A stretch of 64,000 bases of DNA. Source: Epiperipatus broadwayi (lineage: Eukaryota; Onychophora; Udeonychophora; Euonychophora; Peripatidae). Location: NCBI GenBank assembly GCA_028023455.1, contig JAQFVV010012534.1, positions 2,960,558-3,024,557 of the forward strand, in the 5' to 3' direction. Positions 48,268 through 59,999 of the stretch are shown here, one piece after another. The translations under genes were made by a program, and so were the position numbers. The notes beneath the pieces were generated by a model that saw only the letters and a list, made by a program, of their open reading frames with translations, was not told the DNA's origin and did no database searches. How positions within the stretch are numbered: position 1 is the stretch's first letter; every line of letters starts with the position of its first letter.

Positions 48268-49390
48268 TCAGTTTGACCATTTTTTTGAAATGGAAAAACA
48301 CGTATCGCATCTATTGATAGAATTGTTGTCGCAAATAACCTCTTTGATCTTTCTTTTACAGTCGTTGGTTTCAGGGCATACAATCCTGGGGTTGCCTGGT
48401 TCGAACATATGGCCAGTCTGCTTTTCATGTTCCAGAAATATTGAAAAGTTATCGCTGTTCTTTTCTGCTCTTCTATAGGTATACAAGTGTTGAGCAGCTC
48501 TGTTATGAACAGTGGCCTTAGTTTCCCCATAATATATGGCTTTGCATCCGGCCTGTGGACATGACATGCTGTAAATCACCTGGGGTGTCTGAGATGGGTC
48601 TGTTCTATCCTTTGAATTATTAATGAGTCTGTTAGAATTAGGGGGAGTACGAAAACCAACCTTAAATTCACCAGTTAGAGTCTTTATTATCTGTTGTGGT
48701 AATTTGGGAATATAAGGGAGGGTAATTTGAGGCTTATCATTATTTTTGTGGTTAGCTATTAATTTACTGTGAAATTGCTTAATTTTCTTTGCAATTAATC
48801 TGTAGCTGAAACCTACGCTAAGCAAATCTTTTATATAAATTGCGATGTTGGTCTTTCTATCGGCTTCAAATTTACATAAATTTTGATTTCTAAATAAAAA
48901 CGCATTGAGCCCTGCGAATTTATGTGCAGTAGGTGACATGGATTTCGGGTGAGTAAAACCTCAGATCTCAAGGGGTTTAACTATCATACTATAATGCAGA
49001 TCTCTGTTTTCTCTATGGACCAGCAAATCCAAATATTTAAGCTTCTGCTCTTCGTTCTCCCAAGTGGTGTTTATGATCAATTTAGATTGATGTTGTAATT
49101 CGTTTTGAATATTGACAATTACATTTTTTGGCGCTGCCATAAATACATCGTCTACATAGCGCACGTAAATTAATCCAGCAATGTTAGCAGTGTGTTTAAC
49201 AATGGTATGTTTTTCAAAAAAGTTTAAGAAGATGCTGGATATTATTCCACTTAGGGGAAGACCCATAGGCCAACCTTCTTTCATATCATACCAACGACCC
49301 TCAAAAGTTGTAAAGATGTTATTGTCCAACCAGTTGAGGAAGGATAAAATGAAGTTCATGCGCTCATTTATAAATCTATATATAATTTTT
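48268..49390 (-). pseudogene. Penelope-like element: partial reverse transcriptase plus GIY-YIG endonuclease
   Basis: Two long frames, 49359-48961 and 48939-48268, are in the same frame and separated by one TGA and six codons, so they are one interrupted ORF of about 364 codons. The first part has WYDMKEGWPMGLPLSGIISS (the PLE form of RT motif B) and YVRYVDDVF, the catalytic YVDD, followed by KYLDLLVHREN. The second part carries FTHPKS and a helical linker, then VIYSMSCPQAGCKAIYYGET with the downstream R and H, the GIY-YIG nuclease core. It ends KRKIKEVICDNNSINRCD. Such elements encode a single RT-GIY-YIG protein that prints RNA copies into the genome. The N-terminal RT fingers and motif A are missing; upstream the frame closes about 11 codons before 49359. 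It is 5'-truncated, relatively young and inactive. Confidence 0.88.
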
Positions 49391-50860
49391 TATTAATATA
49401 TATGTTTATAGTAATGAAAACAATACATTAGTGCAAAACATTAATTTACTGAGTACAGCAATGCAACATTAAATTTAAGAGTAATATTGAAGCAAATTGA
49501 AAATTTAAAAACAGTGGGATATACATTATTTATATTATTTTTTTTTTTTGCACTTTAACATACAGCACAATGAATTCAAAAAAGTTCTTATTAACTACTA
49601 AAACAGATCATGGCTTCTGGCATTACAGAATGTGCCAATTTGAATTCTAGGCACATCATTTACTGAAGTACATACATCATGATGACAATGTTATAATTTC
49701 ACAAATCTCAATAATCTCCACAATTTATCACTATATATGCGATTATTACCAGTGTATTTGACATTTAGAAAGAATAAAAACAGGTAGAGAAATATAAGAT
49801 AAATGAGATAAATAAAAATTAAGCATCACTTATATCTTGTTATTCCCACAAAAGTCATAATGAATATCAGGGATAAAACATTTCATACAATCATACAATT
49901 TAAATTTTTGTAAAATACAATTAACTTCCTTTTAAATTGTTATTAACATATTTTAAACTGATTCATGTTGGTGAATAGCTCATCCATGTCTATTTATCAT
50001 ATGAATAATCACCAAGTAATAACAGCTCCAATGAAAATAATGTATAGAGTGGTTATGAGGAATATGCAACTTCAAGAAAAAATATATACACATATGTTTT
50101 TAAAATTTTATCTTATAGTTTTTTTTTTAATGTATAAATAACTACATATTTCTTATTACGTTTTTGCAAATTTTATATTTTATTATCATATTGAGCTCAA
50201 AAATAAAATATACTGAACACTATTTAAAATTATTTTTATTTAATTTTACTACTAGTCCACCAATGATAGAAACAAACAAACAAACAAATAAAAATGATTT
50301 ATTTACAAAAAAAGTTAGAGAAGTAATGCAAAAAGTAATGGTATGTAGGTGATCTTTGAAATCATAATAGTGAAACATTTCAAAATTATTCTTGAAATAT
50401 GTCTAAAAATAACTAGTCATTATCTAGAAATATGTGATTAAATTACTTTATTTTATATTCATAGTCTTAAAGGTGTTTTTCTTTAAATAATTTATATTGC
50501 TTAATAGATTGGCATTTTAAGAACACCCTGTAAGATTTAAGAAAACTCTATAAGAGGTAAGAATTATAAGTAAAAAATTTACATACACAAATCTTCAGAT
50601 AATAGAAAAAAATAAATGAATTAAATACTATGTTGATGGAAAAAAGGCTTTACTCAAATACTCTTTTGATAATCAAAATACCAATTAGTGTGAAACAACT
50701 ACACTCTCTTGGCAACAAAAGTGTCAATAAAATATACCCTTAATTTTATAATTATATGTATACTAATAAATATAAGTGATCAAAAATAATGATAATAATA
50801 ATAATAACAATAATATAATAAGGTATTTATTTATATAGTGCTATGTTAATAAATTGTAAT
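49391..50860. other. AT-rich DNA, no gene seen
   Basis: Only short chance frames and simple (AAT)/(ACAA) tracts are present. No further RT sequence of the PLE could be found upstream of its truncation point. Confidence 0.5.
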
Positions 50861-50997
50861 TGTAAATTAGCGATCAGGCTAATGCACATGCGCTTTACAG
50901 ATTTTAAACTATACGTGTTTGAGAATGAGAGTATTCATTTATGTATAGTTTAAAATCTATAAAGTGCAAGTGCATTAGCCTGATCACTGATTTACAA
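50861..50997. repeat. Hairpin with 54-base arms
   Basis: Left arm 50861-50914 and right arm 50944-50997 are reverse complements, including GATCAGGCTAATGCAC against GTGCATTAGCCTGATC and GATTTTAAACTATA against TATAGTTTAAAATC. The spacer is 29 bases. The arms differ at a few positions. It could be a small foldback element, or two inverted copies of one end. Confidence 0.85.
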
Positions 50998-51010
50998 TAA
51001 CAATAATAGT

Positions 51011-51239
51011 ATTACCTCGCTATGATGTCATGATAGTCAACATTGTTTCTACGCGCTGAATTTTATGTTTACAATGTGTCTCATTTTTTGACTGAAAATT
51101 AGAAAAGTCAGCACATAGCGCTGAAATGGGGGGGCCTCCAATGTTTTTGTCTGTCCGGAGGACAGGCCAATACATGATCAATTATAAAATTCAGCATGTA
51201 GAAACAATGTTGACCGTCATGATGTCATAGCAAGGTAAA
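51011..51239. mobile_element. MITE-like element with about 55-base terminal inverted repeats
   Basis: The left end ATTACCTCGCTATGATGTCA is matched at the right end by TGATGTCATAGCAAGGTAAAT in reverse complement. The match continues through CAACATTGTTTCTAC to GCTGAATTTTAT. A GC-rich centre has GGGGGGGCCTCC and TCCGGAGGACAGG. At 229 bases and without coding it is a typical small non-autonomous DNA element. It sits directly beside the hairpin and the two may be one composite. Confidence 0.8.
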
Positions 51240-54200
51240 TACGTGACTATCCATTAAAAATAATTGTTATGCAAAAATGTTTAATACTATGTAAAAACCA
51301 CAAATATATAAGTAAATATAAATCATTAAAAATAGCAATTATAAATAATGAACACCAATTTAAGATTAATCTTTAACTAAGGTTTAAAGTTTATACTGGA
51401 CTAGATATAATCTCCAATTTAACAAATGATTAATGATAATAATTATTATATTTATTTAGAGTAGATTGTGTCAAAATTGTGAATGGAGTAAGTTTGACAC
51501 ATGTAAATGAAAATGTAAAAAATAAAACTTATAAAGATCTGAACATATTAATAAATAAATAGTATATATAAAAATTACAACTACTACTCCCTTTTAGATT
51601 TCATAGATATTTGCTGTAGTCATTGAAAACAACAAATTAATAGCTCCAAAGTAGCATTTTTACCATACAAGATCTCTTCAGCATCACAAATAATCAAATG
51701 GCTTTATTGTTTGGAAGTCATAAGAAGTTTCAGTGCCAGAAGAGCCAGAATTGGAAATGATTTGAAAACCTTATCCTCCAAAGACTTACCAATTGTTCTA
51801 AATTATACATGGTCTATATACCATTATTTGATATTTGCTGATGTACATTGTTCAAACTTACTTTATAAATGTCACTCTTTGTGCATCAAGGTTCTTCTGT
51901 ATTGAGCCAAGTGCAAATCCTTACATTTGTAATACAGATAGATTAATGTAAAAAATAATCTTTTTTCAAAAATATGAGACATAAAATGAATCATTTTATT
52001 TTCTAATTAGCATATGCTTAATAGAAATATTTACTATTTGGCCATATAGAATATTTAGAATATGTTGGAAGAAAGTGAACATAATTTGTGTAGCATTTTA
52101 GCATAACCATACTACCAATAATGGTTTTCATCAATATGTATAATAATTCAACTATCATCAAAGCAGGTTTCTCTAATTTAAAATGTGTATACTTCAATTT
52201 CTGAAGTTCAGGAGATATCTAAAACATATATGCAAAAATTCGACATAACTTTATAAGATCTCACCACCTCTTGTATTTTTTTGATCTTATTCTATATAAA
52301 CTTCAGGATACCAAATATTGACTTATCCATTAAATAAAAATAGTCTAGGGCTGATGACTTTGGAAATATCTTTTTAATGTTGAATAAAAAATGCATGCAT
52401 CTTAATGATAATAACTAGAGTAATATAACACCAAAGAACAGAGAAATATTAATCCATTTTTAACTACAATATTATTAAAACAAAGCGAATATAGTATTAA
52501 TATTTTCCTCCTTTAGACTTTAAATTAAAGCTAAATCTTTTGGCTGATATTGCAGAATTCAACTATTTCTTTATTTTGAAAAAAAAAAAAAAGAAAAGCA
52601 AACCACACAATAGTTTGCATTATCAATTTGTTACTAATCCTTATGATTAAACCATAGGTGCAGTGAACACAAAATTATAACTACCAAACAAAATTGAAGA
52701 GATATCAACTACCAATAGCTAGATACCTATTTATCAATCAATAGCAGTTGACTAGCTAGCTTGGTTATGAACAGCTAAATGAAATAAAAATTCTAAGTCT
52801 ACAATCTGAAAAAATTTCGAAGTTCTGAAGCTGGGTTAAACTCCAGAATATGGACATAGCAGAAAAATAAGATATTAACTAAGCAATGAAAACTTTGTGA
52901 CTTCTCAAAATCAAATTTTTTAATTGCTCGCTGATTCAATGATTAAAATTAAATAATTAAAAAAATGTTTTTATATGCATTTTAAATAATTTATTACATT
53001 TAAACTAGGGGGCACAGCTGAAAATAGAAATTTGTAACGTAATGCTCTCTATATATAATATGTTTTTCATCATTTAAAAAAAATCATTGTATAGAGATCG
53101 AAATTTAATCTATATTTGACATGGTATATTTTTACAGCTTAAAAAACTGAATGTGTAATTGATATAGTTTTACAAGATTTCCAGTTTATTTTTAAACTTA
53201 TGATAAAACGGAATTGTAAAGAAAATCGCAATTTTAAAACAAAAAATGCATTCATACTAAGAAAAATGTAATGTTAATTAAAAATATATTGATACAGTAA
53301 TTTTACGAGAGGAAGGTTCCTAATTTTTTTTTTAATAATTTAAATAATACCTCTGCGTTCTAATTTTAGAATTAATCATTACAATTCATATATACAAATT
53401 TAAATATTAAAAATTACCACAATAAATTAAAGTATACCTCTTCGGCTCCCTCTAGACTTAAAGATTCTAGTCAAAGAATAGCATAATTAATTGAATGGTT
53501 TTATCACTCGAAAGTTCATATGTCAGAAGTGACAGAGCAAAGCCATAACCCATGGAGTTTGTACGCAAGAGTTTGCCATTTTACCATTACATGCACAAAA
53601 ACATTCAGTGCTGAATCAAATGATTCAGGACAATTGGATAAATTAAAAGGTCACATAGGATACGAAATTTCAGGACATTTATACCAATGCAAATAAGAAT
53701 TAAAAAAAGAGACTCATCTCTATATGAAATTCATGCAGGTGATTTGGGGACTTATATAAAGTGATTAAAAATTATAAATTTATATTAAACAAATTAAATA
53801 ATAATAATTACATATAAAAAAGTAATAATACTATTATTATTTTTTCTTTCAAAATTATTTTTGTTTTTGCAAAAATTTGATCTAAATACTCACGTTTTTT
53901 AAAAATATAACTTGTTTTCTGTTTCTATTTTAAACATTTGCGAATTTTATCTACATTTTAAAAAAATAAATGTGTAAAAGTAAACACATATATATATATA
54001 ATATTTGTCTGTATTTCTAACATGAAAATAACTCGAGGGAAAAAAACAAGTAAACTGTTTCCATGACAACTATTTATTCAGACATTCAATGAAAGTTTTC
54101 CATAGGAAGGTATCTGCCCAGTTTGACTGGATAAAAATTTAAAAGCAGAATCGAATAATCAATACTGAAACAGGCAGCTGAAATTGCTTTTTGATCTTAA

Positions 54201-55611
54201 TTGAAATGTAAAATTTTACTCCGCTGACTTTGAAATCAGCTGAACTGCATGCATTTAAAAAATTTAAAAGCCAATATCTGTTTAAGGAAGATTCCTTGCT
54301 GTGGTCCTGACCAAAATATCAAAGCATAACGTTCAGTTTATAGTATTTATCAAAATTACTAACATTTTTTTATAATGACTTATCCAAAAATCTTATTTAT
54401 TTTAATTTTAAATGATATAAAGTTATTATTGAATAAAGTTTGTTGACGCAATCATAAATTTTAGAATATTCAAATTAAAAATTATATATGAATATTATCG
54501 ATAAAACAAACTAGTTTAACTACATTGCTATTTATTTATAATTGCTTAGCAACGACCAAAAAATATGGTCAATTACTAAGAAATTATATATAAGTAGTGT
54601 TGTAGTTGAACAGTTTTGTCAATATGCGGTTGAGATAATTCATAATACATTTTCTTCAGATAACATTATATACTGGATATTGATATCGCTTATGGGAAAG
54701 CCAAACATTTGCTATCTCTTTCCATCATCAAAGAAGCTGCCTGATTTAGTGTAAACATAGGAATAAGGGGATTTTACACTAATCTGGTGTTCTAGTATTT
54801 GAAGGATGCCTATCTTATTACTATCGGTTTGTATATATATATCTAATTACAAATGAATTTATAAGAATTATAAATATGTATTATGATGATCTATGTTTAT
54901 ATGTAGCCCGACATGATATCTAGTATAATATAACCCAAATTACAAATAGACAGGAAATCACATTACTTTTGATCTACCCATTTAAGATTATGAGTAAACA
55001 ATAACTGAAATGCTATAACAATAGGGACAAAAATTTAAATATTAAAAAATATTACAATGGTAAAATAGATAAATTTTTAATTTATACTTTATAAGATAAA
55101 ATTAATTGCTAATTTTTTTAAAAATATTATAAAATCTTTCCACTCATATACCAATTTTAGTACTATAACACTACATGACATGATGTATTAATTGTAAATG
55201 TAGGTTTGTCATGATAGTTAATAAAGTTGTCTGTTTATGTATTAGCATATATGTATATAAATTATTGTATTGCACTAAAACTATTTGGAATAACAAGCAG
55301 AATCAGACGTATTGCCTTCTTTAGAATGGAATTTCTTTAAAATGCAGATCATTTAAAGGACTTTGCACTGATGTAGCATGCCTATATACCATGCTTATGA
55401 CTTGGTATTCAAATCCAGACTGAGTAAAACTCTTTTCAAGTAGCTTAGGATTTTTTTTTCACACAGCTAGGTCATACCATTCTATATAACTATCAAACAT
55501 TGGCTGTTAATGGATATCTAGTTATTTTTACTCAAAAAGTAAAACAAGAAAAAAAAAATTTTTTTTTTCAAAAATCTACCAGCTATTGGAACATCTTCAC
55601 TATTCATCTAA
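51240..55611. other. AT-rich DNA, no supported gene
   Basis: No motif was recognised in frames up to 70 codons (for example 51711 and 54542). Two loosely similar stretches occur near 51680-51760 and 53485-53550 (AATGGCTTTATTGTTTGGAAG and AATGGTTTTATCACTCGAAAG types). These may be an old repeat but are too diverged to define. Confidence 0.45.
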
Positions 55612-55826
55612 GAATTCATAGTATTATTTCCAGGATCTTCTGTATAATAAAAATATAATAGCTAAATAGCTGATGTTTCGGTAAAATAACAAGTATTTTC
55701 CTCAGGGCTTCTTTTTTTTTTTTTTTTTAGAGAAAGGAGAAAAATACTTATTGTATTGAAATGTCACCTATTTAGCTATTATATTTTTATTACATGGAAG
55801 CTCCTGGAAATAATAGTATGAATTCA
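55612..55826. repeat. Inverted repeat with PLE-terminus character
   Basis: Arms 55612-55712 and 55729-55826 are reverse complements around a T run. Shared blocks are GAATTCATA..ATTATTTCCAGGA, AATATAATAGCTAAATAG and ACTTGTTAT/ATAACAAGT. A third copy of one arm lies at 1163-1267. The left arm carries a hammerhead-like motif on the minus strand. A PLE RT relic starts about 0.6 kb further on. Confidence 0.75.
55669..55707 (-). ncRNA. Hammerhead-ribozyme-like motif, best preserved core
   Basis: On the minus strand the sequence is CCTGAGGA, then AAATA-CTTGT-TATTTTACC, then GAAAC. CTGAGGA satisfies the CUGAnGA box, GAAAC is intact, and A/T-rich stem II pairs over five to seven bases. The following ATCAGC may take part in stem III or I. 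Both core boxes survive, unlike the other hammerhead-like motifs in this window. Activity is not established. Confidence 0.5.
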
Positions 55827-56414
55827 TCATCTATCTGTGAAAATATTAAAAATAGTGTATATATAAAACTATTTTTTTTTTTTACATTTTGAGGATTACT
55901 AGCCATTATTACTGGATTGTTTATTTTAGGTTATGAAAATAATTAGTAGTGTTCAAAACATACCACAGATGGACACCCATAATCTGAAATACCTGGTTTA
56001 GAGCTTTTATGGATTTATTTTGCAAAAATAGAATTTGATGTAGTAAAATTAAGTGATAAACATTGGATTTGCTTGACATTTTAGTTTTGAATAAAGGAAT
56101 AAAATTTATTGGAGAACTATAATGCTTGTGAGATGATGATAGCTAAAATATTTTATTCAAGGTCTCTTGTATAAAATATGATAATACATAGTATAAACAT
56201 ATTATTTTAATAAAAGTAAAAGCGTGGGTTTAATGTATAAAGATAATATAGGGGAAAAGTTCATCATACAATTAAAAAATTACAATTTACATTATTAGAT
56301 ATTTATTTTATTGATATAAGAAAAATGAAGTTGATTAATTCTATAATTAAACCGTATTTAAATAAATTATTTAATACATAATTGTATTTATTTATTTTTC
56401 TATCAGCTGCTATT

Positions 56415-57130
56415 ATGTCAAGGATTTTTGGAAATTTAAAAATACATAGAGAAAATTGGATTTTGCACATTTTATCAAGCAGCCATTTACATTGGAAAGT
56501 TTTTGTCAGATGAATTAGGACTTGGAAAAAATACAATTTCATCTTCATTTGATTTGGTCAAAAAAATCATAAGCTGATTTAGGCTGTTGATGATAAGTTA
56601 TTTACCTTGGATGTTATAGAATTGTAAGGGCATATTAAAAAAAAAGTCTATTCATGTGATTGATCAATGTTTGTATAATAAAAAAATATACAAATTTAAT
56701 TTTGTTTGCTAAGGATTTATTAATATTTATTGAACAAAATTGCCACTTTTGTAAATCATCTGTATAAAAAGGATGAAGGTTAATCCATGGGTTGCCAGTA
56801 TTAGTTGTTGTATGCAGTTATATATTATCATATTATGAAAAGAATATTTTAAAATAATTTTTTCCATTGATATTAAAAGATATTTTACATATGTTGATGA
56901 TTTGCTATTACCTATTATAGTATAATGACTTTTTAATAAATTAATTGATATTAATGGCTTGAAATAGACTGCTACTTCTGACCACTATGTTCATAAAATA
57001 AAATATCTTGATTTAACTTTATGAAAAGAGTATACACAATTATAACATGTTCATAAAACTTGTCAATTAGAAGAGTTGTATCCCAAGACAAATATTTCTC
57101 TTAGAACATTTTTGTTTGGATATAATATTT
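56415..57130 (+). pseudogene. Penelope-like reverse transcriptase, decayed
   Basis: Blocks in order but in different frames. NLKIHRENW is at about 56438 (family PKIHKxxxPxRPI). ELGLGKNTISSSFDLVKKII is at about 56515-56570. DKLFTLDVIEL (56592) is RT motif A, with the catalytic D of the form SFDVxSLY. HGLPVLVVVCSYILSYYEK (56786) is motif B. YFTYVDDLLL (56881-56910) has an intact YVDD. KIKYLDLTL follows at about 57000. Later KTCQ and FLFGYNIL fit the segment after the palm. Frameshifts and stops are numerous. No GIY-YIG domain follows, and sequence 57140-57840 could not be assigned. The subfamily differs from the element at 48.3 kb. Confidence 0.75.
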
Positions 57131-57868
57131 TACATCAATTTCAAAGTGATAAATTGTTCCAATATTAAAATATTATTGACTATAAGGTATAATAGGAAAA
57201 AAAATATTTTATTTATTTTATATTAATTTACACACTGATGGATGAAGAAAAATATTGAAGAGAAAACATGGATTTCATTACTGTATTTAAATAATAGATT
57301 GAGCAATATGATAACAGTATTGGTTTCTTGTTATTTTAATGTTACATTCAATGTTGGATCAATTACTGGCAGAATAAATATTAGTGGAAAAATGCTGTTG
57401 ATAAAATCACAAATGCAGTTATGTATGAAGTGATTTGCCAATGCAAGTCTATTACACTGGTGAGTTAAGATATGCACTGAAAAAGAGAATTCTTGAACTC
57501 TCAATTATCTGATATGGAAGTTTTTGTTTTGACAATGTTTTTATTTTATATATGAAAAATGATTTGAAAAAAAAAATCAAGTCATATTTTATAAATATGA
57601 CGGACAGCTTATTAAATAAACCATATAACTATGTTAATATGTATAAATTATGGGAGTTGGCCAGTCATGTGGGAATGTAAATATTGTGTGACTTTAATGA
57701 GATTTCTTTTCTAAATTTAATTGTTAAATGTTATTCAGGATAGTGTATATGCCATTAGCTGGCTATAGTAATTTATATTTTATCTTGGAATAATGAAGAG
57801 TTTATTCCAGAATTTTATTATATTTATTTTATCTGATTATATATATATATATTATAACGTTTTCCATC

Positions 57869-58250
57869 TTGCTAGGCCTCTATACGCATTATAAAATGCG
57901 CGAGTTGATCAAATTATGTAAAAGAAAAAAAACTTTAATTTTTTATTTCAAAAAAAGAAGAACGTTTCACGATTATTCTAAAAACATAACTATCTTTCCT
58001 GATCAACTCGACCTAGTAATTGTTGAGAATTATGCTATCGATGAAATCAGCTTTTAATTTATTTAATATGGGTGCCAGGATCCTTTTATTCTAAAGAATA
58101 CGCTGAAATCGTCATATAATGTCTCACAAACAAAAAAGAAAAATACTTTTAAATTAATCGGTATTGCATCATACCGTAACGAGAATTATTTTTTTGGAGA
58201 TTATTATTCCTGGGCTTATTCAAACATATTGGCAAAGGTAAATTACATTC
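57869..58250 (+). other. Unrecognised frame with two clustered stops
   Basis: One reading frame is open from 57869 to 58260 except for stops at 58055 and 58064. The first part is lysine-rich (KLCKRKKTLIF, KKRR). The second reads TFKLIGIASYRNENYFFGDY and ends near AAAG/GTAAAT (about 58240), which could be a splice donor. Composition is less AT-rich than the surroundings. I cannot identify a family; a decayed exon or transposon end are both possible. Confidence 0.25.
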
Positions 58251-58625
58251 TTAAATCTTATTAAACTAATAATAAATTTAATAATAAAAAATAATAACTA
58301 TCACTAATAACGTACAAATGAAAAGTTGATATTAGAAATATTTTTATTCTTACAAACTAAAATATTTCACGTTAAGTTGCTAATTAAATAAATTGGAGAG
58401 AACACACATTAATTCAGATATGAATCAATTACTAAAAAACAATTTCACAATTACAGTTCACTTCCAAATTTCTTCTAGAAAATTCTTTAAAATGAATGTC
58501 TCTTGCACAAGAAAATTAGTGTCTCTATCGGGATTGTTTAAACATATTTTTAAAAATTGTTTGAAAATGTTTAATTTGGTCACAATCGGGAATAAAGTCA
58601 TAGCTTACCGGTAAATTTAGTGAAT

Positions 58626-58751
58626 TCAGTAGTAGATAACTATGCATAGTTTTTTGGGTAGAATGAGCTCGGCCTTTTGGTTATTATTTGATCTTGTGGT
58701 CCATTCTCCTAGTCGGTCACGAAGGCTTTTCTGGTGTAAATCTTCAGGCAT
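58626..58751 (-). CDS. Start of a gag-like ORF, truncated
   Basis: The minus-strand ATG at 58751 opens 41 codons beginning MPEDLHQKSLRDRLGEWTTR, followed by KAELIL. The pattern LRxRL...xxKAELIxxL resembles the small SAP-like helix pair found at the start of many LTR-retrotransposon Gag proteins. A TATA box lies about 134 bases upstream. After KAELILPKKL the frame runs into AT-rich sequence and stops at 58626, so the rest of the element is missing. The region is markedly richer in G and C than its flanks. The overlapping plus-strand 103-codon frame (58642-58953) is its shadow. Confidence 0.5.
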   Translation of the reverse strand: MPEDLHQKSLRDRLGEWTTRSNNNQKAELILPKKLCIVIYY

Positions 58752-58884
58752 GATGTCCGCAGAAGCTCCAGTTCACTCCAACATGCCAAATTATTTCAGT
58801 GTAGAGCGATCCTGGATGTATTATTGTTATCCTGAACCGACCAGAGAAACAAACGAAACAAGACATTCTTCAAACTGGCCTCTG

Positions 58885-58893
58885 CCTTTTATA
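58885..58893 (-). promoter_or_regulatory. TATA box upstream of the gag-like ORF
   Basis: TATAAAAGG on the minus strand lies inside a GC-richer block (58640-58960). It is followed by a leader of about 130 bases with CTTGTTTCGTTTGTTTC and then the ATG. The arrangement suggests the U3/R part of an LTR or an internal retroelement promoter. Confidence 0.55.
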
Positions 58894-59295
58894 CTAGAGG
58901 CCCAGATTTCAGACTTCTGCGCATGCTATTATCATGGCGTTTTTGTTTCATAATCTTGTACAGTCTTTACTCATTTTTGAATTACAAAGTTCTCATTTTT
59001 AGCGAATCTTTCGGCCATTTTTAATTCTTTAATTAGCTAAAATATTTTTCTTTTAGCTTATTTTTTTATTTTACTTTTGGAATTCTTTTGTTCTCTCCAA
59101 TTCTACTTTTATTTCTAATTACATTAAAAAAATACGAAAGAATAATTTAACTTTCATTGAACGTTTTTTTTTTTTAAAAAAAAAAAAATTATAGTAAAAA
59201 AAAAATCTAAATTTACTTTTATTTTTTTAGCTTTTACCAAATGCCAATAGATTTGCACCATATATAAATAAACGGTACAATATATATATATATAT

Positions 59296-59575
59296 ATGTG
59301 TGTGTTAGTAGAGGAATTTGAACTTAGGATTTTTAGTCTATACTCTTCCTTCACTCTATCTCAAACAGCTGATACACATGATCATATATATGTGAAAAAG
59401 ATAAATGATCTTCCATGCAAAACTAGCACTCATGATTTGTGCCAGATCATAATCTACCACACAAATATACAATCAGTGCCCATAACCCCTATTGAATTTG
59501 ATATTGTAGTCATACCTATATAGACACTACATCAATCTAATCCTTCATTTTATCAGACCATTATGTTATATATTT
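59296..59575 (-). repeat. Interspersed family B, copy 3 (minus)
   Basis: It begins just after an (AT)n(GT)n tract. It contains GAATTTGAACTTAGGATT, GATCATATATATGTGAAAAA and TATACAATCAGTGCCCA, the family blocks read in reverse of copy 5. It is followed after about 75 bases by an inverted copy. Confidence 0.65.
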
Positions 59576-59649
59576 CCAAGACAATATATAGTTTACTTAT
59601 ATTGAATGTATTCTAAATTCATTTTGTATATTTGAAAGTATTTCAAGCA

Positions 59650-59935
59650 ACCAGTACACATGCCCAGATTCATGCCTGTCCATTAAAGTTTAAGAAATTG
59701 CTATCTTAATGAGCACAGATTGTATATATTATAACCTGGCCCAACTAATGAATGCTGATTCTGGAAGAAATATAAATATTGGAAATCATTTAGCTTTTTT
59801 GCATGTACATGGTCATGTGTATGGGTTTCATATGATAGAATGGAGGATGAATATAAACTGACAAATCCTAAGTTCAAATTTCTCTGCTTACATATATAAG
59901 AAATTTTTTTAGAGTACATTCAATATAAGCAAATT
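59650..59935 (+). repeat. Interspersed family B, copy 4 (plus)
   Basis: Blocks CATTAAAGTTTAAGAAATTG, CCTGGCCCAACTAATGAATG, GTACATGGTCATGTGTAT and TTACATATATAAGAAAT are shared with copies 5 and 6. With copy 3 it forms a foldback pair immediately before the 3' end of the minus-strand RTE element. Confidence 0.65.
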
Positions 59936-59999
59936 ATATCAATGTCATAACTTTCAACCATTATCAATCAACTGTAGGATGAGAGTTACTCAAAGTTCA

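Noticed and set aside
47963-48478. 171-codon plus-strand frame
   Set aside because: Shadow of the minus-strand PLE coding and 3' region, which has RT and GIY-YIG motifs.
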